From assembly GCF_001723175.1 (NCBI RefSeq), contig NC_064656.1, positions 1,550,001 to 1,614,000 on the forward strand: a stretch of 64,000 bases of DNA, read 5' to 3'. This stretch comes from Penicillium oxalicum (lineage: Eukaryota > Ascomycota > Eurotiomycetes > Eurotiales > Aspergillaceae). This document shows positions 54,946 to 64,000 of the stretch, piece after piece (positions within the stretch are counted from its first letter, which is position 1; each line of letters starts with the position of its first letter). Made by a program: the position numbers and the translations under genes. The notes under the pieces are model-generated. The model did no database searches, was not told the origin of the DNA, and saw only the letters and a program-made list of their open reading frames with translations.

Positions 54946-57038
54946 ATGGCTCCCAGCCGACGACATATTGGCGCAAGTCGTAGACAGAGACGAGACGATG
55001 AGGGCGAAGACGAGAGCTCTCACATCGGCGAGGTGGAGGACGACTCTCTGAGTGAGGCCTCGGTTGATAGTCACCAAGAAGACGACGATGCCGACGGAGA
55101 TGTCAGCGAAACCGACGACGAACCTCAGGCAACGGTGGTGGCGGATGACCTAAAGAATGGAAAGGCCAACGGCGGGGAACCCAACCAGGGTCGAAAACAA
55201 GCTTCAGTACCGATGAGAAAGCCAGGACTGAAGACGACTGTTTCAGACACGGAAGCAATGTTGAATGACATGAAGGTATCTGACGACAGCGACGCGGTTC
55301 ACTTTGATCAGATGGCGGAGCAGCGGGATCTTCAAACAGGCCGAACACCATCAGCGCCACCTTCAGAACCAAAGCGAGAAACCTTGGCCGCAAAGAAGCG
55401 TCGAGAGCATGAGAAATACGCGAAGGAACGAGAACAAAACCCAGCATTTGTGCCGACGCGAGGAAGCTTCTTCTTGCACGATAAGCGCACGTCAGAAGCG
55501 GGATCAAACAACCACCGTCCCTCCACCAAGGGAAAGTCGAGACCCGTTGGCCTGATTGTGGATGGAAACTCTCGCAAGTAAGGCTTATTGTTCTACGAGC
55601 ACGAGCTTGATTTTGGATGACAAGAATTGCTGATTGTCGTTGATCAACCTCTAGAAACTCGACAGCGAAGCCGGATGCAAGCGAGGGGCAGTGGACGCAC
55701 GATCTTCATGAGACAGTAGCGGGCGACAACCCGCCCTCCAAGCAGTTGTCGGCAGCACTTGGATCGAATACCACTGCCTCTCATGTCCCAACTGCCCCCC
55801 GATCCGAACCCCCCAATCGTTCATTCTCCAGCACCACACTGATAGGCAATGTTCCAGTCGTTGTCTTCTTGCCAGGCATGGCACAACCAAAACCATTCCC
55901 CGCCATGCCTAAGAAGCAGCATACGCGTCTTCCGGAACACCGTCCCCCTCTGCGCCGCGACAAGCCGGTGCGGATTTCGCTTCCTGATCAGCCTCCGCGC
56001 TACATCTTTCCATCTATTGAGCGTTCTTTCATCTTCATCCCTCGGGCCTTCCGACCCAATCAGCAGAGTTACCGCGGCCGAGGCCGCGGTGGTGGATTCT
56101 ATCCTGGCCGAAGATCCAGCTACTATAACACATACACACCCAGTGTCCTCAGTGCCAGCCGACGATCCTCCTTAGGAATGTCTGTCTCCCAGGATGGGTT
56201 TCCCTCGCCGGCAGGCTCCGTCTACTCCCGCCTCGCTATGGTGGCCCCAGATGCAAGCAAGCCTGTTGTTCGACTGCCGCCTTCCTCTCGGCCGCCTGTC
56301 GCCATGCCTCCCACCGGCCCAGGCGTGGGGCTTCCAGCAGGTCCTTTGCCCCCTGTGCAATTCACCCATCCCGCCTATCGTGAAAGCCGTCCCGCGCCTA
56401 TTCCCATGCACCAACCGCGCCCTCAAAAGACAGTGTCCGTTGCCGACATCGAAAGTCCCGCGAGCTTCCCCTTCAATCCACCTCAACCTCAGCAGGAGCA
56501 ACCCTTCCACCATCAAGTCCCTCTCGCGATGGCTGGGCCCGCTCCTGAGCATATGTCTCATGGCCCTTCAAACCAACCTTCGAAGACCCCGCTGTCGCAG
56601 ATACCTGAGCGAGCGATCCATGCCCAGCCTTTCCAACCGTATGGCTACCAAGCCCCTGGATTCTACCCGGGTTATCCTTCCGGTCCCATGTACTACCCTG
56701 GATCCGGTGTAGAATACCCATCCTACAATGGGCCGATGGGGCCGGGCGTTTCGATGCCGGGCTTCCCCCCTGGACCACAGCCCATGCCCTACATGGTGCC
56801 AGCTCCACCGGCAGAGCAAACCTCACAACCGGGGACTGTTGCCCATGAGTCAGGCGGCACAGTGTACTTTTATGATGCCAACCAGATGTACTCTGGTGCC
56901 AGTTATGGGTCCCATGGCCAGGGACAGGCTGCAGGCGGGGTGGTTGGCATGGGGGGCATGATGACACCTCCGGGTACCACTTACTATTACCCCCAGCCCC
57001 CTGGTGCTGCCGGCGGAGTCTACTACGGCCCTCCATAG
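54946..57038 (+). CDS. btz: Barentsz/CASC3-like exon-junction-complex protein
   Basis: Exons 54946-55577 and 55655-57038 join in phase to 671 residues starting MAPSRRHIGASRRQRRDDEG. The acidic N-terminus is followed by the SELOR region. Its first half, NPAFVPTRGSFFLHDKR, is the eIF4AIII-clamping FFxHD motif. Its second half is built across the splice (KPDASEGQWTHDLHE), matching the conserved W-x-HD. The remainder is a Pro/Gly/Tyr-rich disordered tail with short aromatic patches (YQAPGFYPGYPSGPMYY) and an Arg-Gly patch (YRGRGRGGGFYPGRR). Family knowledge: Btz/MLN51/CASC3 binds eIF4AIII and RNA in the exon junction complex and supports NMD and mRNA localisation. An earlier in-frame ATG at 54,772 gives a hydrophobic leader that looks like UTR, so MAPSRR was preferred. 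Confidence 0.88.
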
Positions 57039-58070
57039 TGGTATGTGGACTGATCGCCGTCTCATCTCCGTTGTTGCATATGATTTTTCCCATTGGACAT
57101 TTGTCCGGCTCGAATCCCTCTTTCACCCTATCCAAAGAATTGCCTTCTTTCTCTCTTCGTTGTGTGTCAATCCTTCTCCCTGATTTCACCTTTTTGTCGA
57201 CTTCCTTTGCTCTCTTCATGCTTTTCTGGAAAGCTTTTCCCCGTTTGGATTCCATCTATGGTTTGGTCCGTCATTGGGACCGGGCGTTAGACATGATTTT
57301 GGATGCATTTGAGCGTTTGGTCTCTCACTTCCTCATACTCAAGCACGATTCACCCAGCACATCCTTTCCTTTCTCGCTATCATGCTCATTCTCCTTTTAA
57401 CCCCTCGGCATTCTCGAGGCCCGCTTATGTGATTTCTCCTTGGTTCTCTTAACGAATGTGCGCTTTATGACTCTGCAATAAAAAGCATTCCAGATGGGAC
57501 CGCCCATTTCATGGACCTGAACCCGAACGTAGATCACGTCACTGGTAACTGCTCGACTGAGTAGAGCCTGAGGTTTCTTTGAGCAAAGCTGCGTGTTCTC
57601 ACGGGATGTTTAGCTAGATCTGACATCAAACGATGGCCGCCAAGGACTGCACACGCCTTGCACTCCGCACTTTCTGCTCGAATAACGGAAGCGTCCAGTG
57701 TTGGACGGAGCTACTGAAGGTCCAGATCCGGGGCCGACGAGCATTACATAATCTTACACCGCCCCCGACAGGCAGCTGACCATCTCCTCACCCCGTACCA
57801 CATCCGTTGCGTTGAACCAAAGCTCAACAGGTTCCCTCCTTTGACTCACTTCACTTCTCCATCGATTCTCGTAGCTCTCATTCTCCATCAGCCTCCTGTA
57901 TCGTTGTTTACAAATTTCTCTCGTGCTGTTGCGGGAATTATCCTGCCTCTGATAAACACGGTTGCTGTCTTCCCTTTGGAAGCTTGGTCTGCCGCGGCTC
58001 CTCCATCTCTTATCTTTCTTCATTCGACTCTCCACACTTCTCAGCTTCGCCTCTTTCCATCACTTTCAGG
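57039..58070. other. Intergenic between Barentsz-like gene and nbr1
   Basis: About 1 kb. The left half is T-rich and contains AATAAA at 57,478-57,483, a plausible poly(A) signal for the upstream gene. The right half is C/T-rich promoter and leader. CTTTCAG ends one base before the nbr1 ATG, so a 5' UTR intron ending there is possible. Confidence 0.5.
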
Positions 58071-60846
58071 ATGGCCACACCAGCCCTCTTATCACACCCT
58101 GGTCCCGACCATCAAATCTCAGTGAAAGTTCTTTACCTCGAGTATCAACGTCGCTTCAAGCTGCCACTGAAAGACCTTCAGGCTCAGGTGTTCCCCCAGA
58201 AGGTAAGCCACTCTGTCTCCACTCAAGCTCCGACCGACCGGGCCCCATTTCCCTTATCGTGAGGATCCGCATGATGGTTGTCCAAGCATAATCCCTTTGC
58301 TACGAGAGTGCGAAAGGCGAAGCTACTCAAACTTGATATGAAGAGAAATCTATCAGGGTAGCAAAGCTACCAAGAGTAGTAATATGGTGACTAATTGGGG
58401 TCTTTCTTGGGTTTAGCTTCGCTTGCTCCTCGGTATCCCGGCAAATGTCAACGTCATCTTCGAACGCTATTCCGACAGCGCTGCCAGTTACATCCTCCTA
58501 GACGAAGCGAACCCATCCGTCTACAAACAGCTTTACCGTGCTGCCAAAGCGAAGTCGAAGCTTCGTATCAAGGCCACTGTTGTCGATCCGTTAACCTCTG
58601 CTCCCTCAGCAATCTCTTTAACCCCGTCGTCCAACCAGAGTCCTTCAAGGCATAGCTATCTAGAGACTGTCCTTAGCTCCACAGCACCCATGGATCAACT
58701 CGACAGCCTGGAAAATACGCCTGAGCTGGCTACAACCTCCGTCGAGGTAGATGCTATTCCAACCCAGTCCACCGAGGTGGCTAACTCACCTCGCTATCGC
58801 CCGTTCGAGGAGGAGGACAAGGCTCTATTCCCAACCATCTCTCACAGCTCTCCCAACGGCATGTTTTGCATTGACTGCAATCACTGTGGTCGCTCCATTG
58901 CCAACGAGCACTATCACTGCAGTGTTTGTGAATTTGGTGACTACGACTTGTGTCCAAAGTGTATTGGAGAAGGTGCATCTTGCCGCAATGATGGCCACTG
59001 GCTGATCAAGCGCACGGTGGTCGACGGCATCGTGACGAACAGCACGACTGAGAGAATTCCTCCTCGTCGTCCCTTGCCCCGGGAGCTTCAGGATGACAAT
59101 GCGGGACAGGAAAAGCAGGATTTGCAGCCGAAAGTTGCCATATGCCCAGCTAAACCTTCCACTGCACCCGAAAATGTTGCAGAGGTGAAAGCGGCTTCAC
59201 CAGCTGAGCAGCCTGTCTGTAATGGATGTTGTCGCGGTAAGTCGATATCACCGTCAATTCTCGATGCGGTACGTACTGACATGCCTGATAGATGTGGAGG
59301 AAAGCAACCTCGTGCGTTGCAATGACTGCGAAGACTATGACCTGTGTCTTCGTTGCCTGCTCCGCAACAAGCATGGCCACCATCCTGCTCATAACTTCTC
59401 CATGGGTAGTGGTCGTAATATCTGCCTGCAGAATTTGATTCTCGCTCGCTGCCTTCCTGGCCGTCAATTCAAGCACGCAGCTCTCTGTGATGGTTGTGAC
59501 AAGGTAACAAAATGCCCCTGAACCAGACTAGGAAATGGTAAGCATCTCGTGCTAACTCGCTGTAGCCTATCATCGGTACTCGCCACAAGTGCCTTTCATG
59601 CCCTGATTGGGATTACTGCTCCAACTGTGTCCTGCAGGCTGACCTGATCCATCCTCGCCACCGCTTCGCTCCAATTTACGGGGCTCTTGGAGACCAGCCT
59701 CGTGACACTGAAGTTCATTTTGGCGTCTACTGCGATGGACCTCTGTGCAAGAACAAACCTTGTCAAAGCTACATCACTGGCGTCAGATACAAGTGTGCCA
59801 TTTGTGATGACCTGGACTTTTGTGCCAACTGTGAAGCCCACCCCACTAACCAACACAACCTCACTCATCCGCTCGTCAAGCTCAAGACTCATGTGCGCAC
59901 GGTGTCTGTTAGCACCATCACCGACTACGGTTCGGTGGCAGGTGAAGCTACTTTGAAAGACCAGCTTCGTGCTCCTGAAAATCCTTCCGTGGCCGCGTCG
60001 AAGGATCTTGTGGAGAAGGAATTGTCCCTTCCAGAACAGACACCGGTAGAGGTGGAGGCCAGCAAGCCCGAGCCAACTTCAACATCGTGCCTGGTTGAAA
60101 CTTCGCCCGCTGGAACTCTGGAGGCGCCTGAGGATCACGACGAGCCCGAGGCGTTCAAGGCTCACTTTGTTCGCGACACCATCACTGATGGTACGAAACT
60201 GCCTCCTGACACCACTTTCCGTCAGACTTGGACTCTGATCAACGCCGGCCGCCTTGCATGGCCCATCGGTACTGACGTGCGCTTCGTTGGTGGAGATACC
60301 ATGTTTAACGTTGACTCCAGCCACCCCTCGAGCGTTGAATCCATCCGTGGTGCCATGGAAAGCACGAAGCTCACCGCCGCCGTTGAGCCTGGTCAGTGCG
60401 CTGATTTCAGTGTGACTCTTCGCACCCCTCAACGCGAGGGCACTGCCATTTCTTATTGGCGCATGAAGCTGCCCAATGGCATGCCAATTGGACACCGCCT
60501 GTGGTGCGATGTCCAGGTGCAAGCCGCCGTGTCTCCCTCTGCACCCGTGGGCCGTGAAGTCGCTGAGCCGGAGGTCCCTGCCGCACCCTCTGAGCCTGCT
60601 GGCAGCGGCATGATCTTTCCCAAATTGGAGAAGGAGTCTCCAGAAGCGAGTTTCCACGAAGCAGTAGACACCTCTCACTTGGTGACAACTTCGTCGGCTG
60701 CTTCGGAGAAAGATCTTCTGGATGACGTGGAAAGCCTGACCCTTGATGAAGCCTCTACTGATGCCGGCTTCCTGACCGATGAGGAGTACGATGTTCTTGA
60801 TGCGAGCGACCACGACTTTGCGGAGGCGAAGCAGTCGATCCACTAG
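58071..60846 (+). CDS. nbr1: NBR1-like selective autophagy receptor (PB1, four ZZ fingers, FW domain)
   Basis: Exons 58071-58202, 58417-59236, 59292-59503 and 59566-60846 join in phase to 814 residues. PB1-like N-terminus at about 14-95 (ISVKVLYLEYQRRFKLPL ... LLGIPANVNVIFERYSD), built over the first intron. Four ZZ fingers: about 193-240 (CIDCNHCGRSI ... CSVCEFGDYDLCPKC), 310-352 (CNGCCRDVEESNLVRC ... CLRC), 380-425 (CDGCDKPIIGTRHKCLSC) and 440-495 (YKCAICDDLDFCANC). The four-tryptophan FW/NBR1 domain at about 587-705 has FRQTWTLINAGRLAWPIGT and ISYWRMKLPNGMPIGHRLWC. The acidic C-terminus has DEEYDVLD near 794-801, a good Atg8-interacting (LIR/AIM) candidate. Family knowledge: NBR1 receptors link cargo to Atg8; in fungi the ZZ fingers and FW domain bind vacuolar hydrolases. 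Introns 3 and 4 split ZZ coding, so gene finders may err here. Confidence 0.93.
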
Positions 60847-61685
60847 ATCCTCTTTGCTCGTACTTAACCGCATACTATGAGTGGATAACGACTCGGCGTA
60901 ATGGCACGACATGGGAAATTGGGAATTTGCAAGCTGGGAACTCTCGGGTCTGATTTTTTTTGGTCTCGTTCTTCAACGTTTTTTTTGTTTTACAATATTT
61001 ATGCTTAAGCAATTCTTTTAACACACACGCTGTGCCACTTCTGACATGGCCAGTATTTACTCAAACGCTCTGCTGCCTCATTTGATCTTTCAAATTTGAT
61101 CTCTGTTTGCTTTGCATCTTTCTTGGGTCTTGTGCCGACTCTTTCAGTCAAACGGCTGTGCGCTCTGATTGGCTGTCTCTTTGATAGACCGTCAGACGTG
61201 CCGATTGCTAATTAGGCCTGTGTCGACCTCATGCTCTTCTGTCTTGTACGTCGCGATGCTTCAGATAGCCAATGCTCTTCTTTGCTCTGTCCTTGAGTCT
61301 TCCGGAAATTAGTAGAAGTCAATAGACAGTGGATTTGAAGTGAGTTCCGCGGACATTCAAGGCTTCCTTGTGTTCAAGCATCGTTGCGGTTGCCATACGA
61401 CTTGATCAAGGTAGCCCAACTTGACGGTCACCGGCATCATTTTTTTTCAACCCCCACTTTGGAGTGATACTTTGGTCGCTGCACCTATGCTCGAGCCTCC
61501 CCCCCCCTATGATGGGGCTTATTTCCCCTCACTGCATCTGCCGGCCGCGTTTGTTGGTTGAAACGAGTTGGTTCCCTGTTCTTTTCTTTTCTTTTTTTTT
61601 AAAGAAAAAAAAGGCCATACTCACCATGGGAAATTCGGATGCTGTGCAGCGGGATTGATGTTGAGGCAAATGAAACAACAAGAAT

Positions 61686-61937
61686 CTATTCGCCTTCTCT
61701 TTGATGATTCAAAAGAATAGGGCTGAATTCGACGTGAGCCCATATCCCATCAGCTTGGACCTCCTCAACAAATGCCTTATATAGCTGGAAATGGTCATCT
61801 CGAGGTAAATAGTAAATAGTATGGATTGGTTCATGTTCTTTACATGAGGGGTGCAAGCGGACTGTGTGGAGGATGACCTGAAACGACATCGAGGGAGATC
61901 CATACAATCTCGTTTCCCTAGGCTGACTCGGTATCAA
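61686..61937 (-). CDS. Doubtful small ORF, hypothetical
   Basis: 83 codons from ATG to stop on minus. The composition is protein-like (aromatics and acidic residues in HTIYYLPRDDHFQLYKAFVE and IWAHVEFSPILL), better than most chance ORFs nearby, but no family is recognised. An internal Met (MSFQVILHTVRLHPS) is an equally good start. It could be the exon or remnant of a larger gene. Confidence 0.25.
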   Translation of the reverse strand: MIPSQPRETRLYGSPSMSFQVILHTVRLHPSCKEHEPIHTIYYLPRDDHFQLYKAFVEEVQADGIWAHVEFSPILLNHQREGE

Positions 61938-63258
61938 CTCGATGTATAGCCGGTTCTTATGGTCTATCTACTGGAATGTGCAGGCTAAAAAATACACTTT
62001 GACAGTCCAATGCATCCATATCAGGAATCTCCATAATCGATTCGAATCAGGTAACCTGTGAAGTGGTTTTTCCACTCGGTTGAATATGACCTGCAAAGAG
62101 ATATCTAGAAGGGCGATGTCTCTTCGGGGGCGGGGGGCAATAAGTAGGTATGTATTTATAGAGATACAGCCATACACTCTCATCGCATTGGACGGATATA
62201 CGTTCGGATAAGTGTCTGTTACATTGCATGGGTAGTACCTATGGATATAAACAAATGATGTGGTCTCAGACCCTTTGAAAGAGATCATGAGCTGTACTCT
62301 CGAGGCTTGAATCCTACACAAGGGAAAGATCCACCTCGGCTTTCCTTGAACTTTCACCATCACGTTATATTATCGAGTTGCCCGTTCCACGAGGATGAAT
62401 ATGAACGGACATGTGCACATGCGTATCTGCATCCTGAATTAGTGTTTCATTTACCTACGTCACTTAGCCCACAACCCACGCACTAGATGAAGTCAAGAGG
62501 ATACGAAGAACAGAAAAAAGTGCTGACGCCATCTTCTCCAGTTTCGGCACCTTAACCGAGGTTTTATACACCTGACGTGAACGTCTCGGGTATGTCTTCC
62601 CAGACCAGTTACAGAGGAAGCCGGAAGGGCTTGCGTACACAAGTGACCGCAACGTTACAACATCTAGCACGTGCAGTAGTCCATTATTAGTATCGAGTGT
62701 AGTACGAATGCGAATGTGAGAAACCTGGTTCGCTCTTGCAGGCGATGTGTCTGTTTATTTGGAATTGTCCAAGGTGGTGAGTAGTTCGCCCATGTCCACC
62801 GGGCACGCTCAATGTGAAGTGTAAAGTCTGGAACAGATTCGATCTGGATCCGGGTGTACTTTTTTTTTTTCTAAATTCCTTGATAATCCCTCCCCCAGCA
62901 CGAGTAGGGTTTACAGTAACTGTGGATATTATTATTGTTATTTTTTGGGTACTGCCGAGCTTCGGGCGAGTGCACAATTCTTGAATTGGTCCATCTTACG
63001 CATTTGGCTCTTATTCGCCGATTAGCTCTCCACGAGAATCTCGCACTTGTTCATCTAGCAATAGTAATCACCGAGGAAATCTTCTCCAATTGCCAGAAAA
63101 TAGTACCTAGGGTAGACTTGCCACTGGAATGACAACGTAGGTGGCACAAATCTCCCTGAGAACACTCTGCCAGGTTAACTTTGATCTAGATTCTTATGGG
63201 GTTATGTATCTCATGAACGAAAACGAATCGTGAGACAGGCAATTTGTCCAGTAGTGGT

Positions 63259-63295
63259 GTAGCGGCCCAGCCGCTACGCTAGATAGTCGATAGTC
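63259..63295. repeat. 8-bp hairpin followed by a short tandem repeat
   Basis: GTAGCGGC, CCA, GCCGCTAC is a perfect hairpin at 63259-63277. A few bases on, GATAGTC occurs twice in tandem. The TGTAGCGGC-like start resembles ends of fungal LTR elements, but no partner terminus or element ORF is seen in the window. Confidence 0.5.
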
Positions 63296-64000
63296 GAAAC
63301 CCGTCTAGCACTATTAGAGAAGCGCCGGGATCAGGACCGGAAAGGCCCGAGGATAGAGAGAGGTCTGAGAGCTAAAGGAGTAGACGAGCACCGCGGTAGA
63401 AACTTTTTTTTTTGTCACAAGCCAAATCATCGAACGTTGGTCTATCCCACTCGTGCTTTTTTCACCAGCTTTACGTTCGAATGGATTCATGTACGGTACT
63501 CGAAGTATGGTAGAACGTGAGATGACGACTATCTGGGGAGTTACAGCTACCTACTCTTTGTGCCTCTACAATATGTAAATGACCACGTACCTTTTGTACG
63601 CACTAGTATATATTGGGCAGTAGCATCTACATAGCCATCTATTGCACAAGTTGATCATCGGCCCATCAATACAAAGCTCAATTGTACACATGTCCAGACC
63701 AAGTAGCACAGCGACAGACTGGGGATAGCGTTGAGGTCACGGTCTGGTCTCTACCCAAGTCCACCAACACGAGAAAAGGTTGAACATGCAATATAACAGG
63801 CTGCCCACTTTTTTCCATCACAGCGGAGTGATCCCTCGCTCTCTTGGAAACGCTTAATAATATCCTCAACTCACCTGCTTCCCCTCAGAGATCCCAGCAC
63901 TTTGATCATCACCTCTTAGAAAAAGAGAAAGAAAAAAAAGAAAAAGACAGAGTTCCGGATCAGGGAGACTTCCGAGTCCCCGAGTTTCTCTCGTTTTGCT

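Larger units (their letters stand above)
60847..64000. other. 3.1-kb terminal intergenic region
   Basis: No convincing gene. It starts with the nbr1 3' region (T runs near 60,953 and 60,980). A weak minus-strand ORF at 61,686 and a hairpin at 63,259 are listed separately. From about 62,000 it is AT-richer with scattered A/T runs. No tRNA or rRNA is recognised. The right edge may be the leader of a gene beyond the window. Confidence 0.5.

Noticed and set aside
1..64000. CRISPR array, prophage, rRNA operon or secondary-metabolite cluster
   Set aside because: No spaced repeats, phage or rRNA sequence, and no PKS/NRPS/terpene enzymes; the gene set is ordinary eukaryotic housekeeping.

Overview
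The window is nuclear DNA of a filamentous ascomycete (Pezizomycotina, most likely Eurotiales of the Aspergillus/Penicillium type). Evidence: densely spaced protein genes with short GT-AG introns of roughly 45-125 nt, pyrimidine-rich leaders, intron-containing nuclear tRNA genes, and a gene set (BimE/APC1, an Ste7/MkkB-type MAPKK, Osh3-type GOLD-PH-ORD protein, PB1/ZZ NBR1) whose architecture fits that group. Exon joins below were worked out by hand from splice consensus plus reading phase, not from transcripts.

Layout. 1-900: 3' part of the cohesin acetyltransferase eco1, cut by the left edge. 1483-4767: two Ser/Pro-rich proteins I do not recognise. 6320-8673: eIF2A (five exons). 9645-12020 (minus): a phenylalanine ammonia-lyase-type MIO enzyme (three exons). 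14018-16066 (minus) and 16498-22800 (plus): Nup37-like nucleoporin and the 2,100-residue APC/C subunit Apc1, divergent across 431 bp. 23206-24671 (minus) and 26423-28781 (plus): an RPAP1/Rba50 protein and the HIR-complex subunit Hpc2, divergent, both interrupted by single-base shifts. 30301-32225 (minus) and 33850-38442 (plus): MAPKK and Spt6, divergent. 40855-43872: Osh3-like lipid-transfer protein. 44788-45525: two intron-containing tRNA-Gln(UUG) genes. 46667-48314 (minus): IFRD-family protein. 49537-50823 (minus): exosome subunit Rrp4. 51427-52539 (minus): probable INO80 subunit Iec3, divergent from 52830-54017 Nop13. 54946-57038: Barentsz/CASC3-like protein. 58071-60846: NBR1-like autophagy receptor. 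The last 3.1 kb holds no convincing gene.

Functionally this is a housekeeping segment, with many genes in chromatin, transcription and RNA handling (Rba50, Hpc2, Spt6, Iec3, Rrp4, Nop13, Btz, eIF2A, Nup37), plus cell cycle (Eco1, Apc1), signalling, lipid transfer and selective autophagy. I see no biosynthetic cluster, intact transposon, CRISPR array or virus.

The most notable observation is a local cluster of five apparent single-base losses at short homopolymer runs between 23,971 and 27,489. All are in the same direction, one in rba50 and four in hpc2, while multi-kilobase ORFs on either side (apc1, spt6) are intact. This looks like local consensus error, with recent decay of two conserved chromatin genes as the alternative. 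Other points worth a look are the PAL selectivity position, the variant OSBP signature in Osh3, the paired tRNA-Gln genes, and two short perfect hairpins in intergenic DNA. I found no convincing evidence of a wholly new system.
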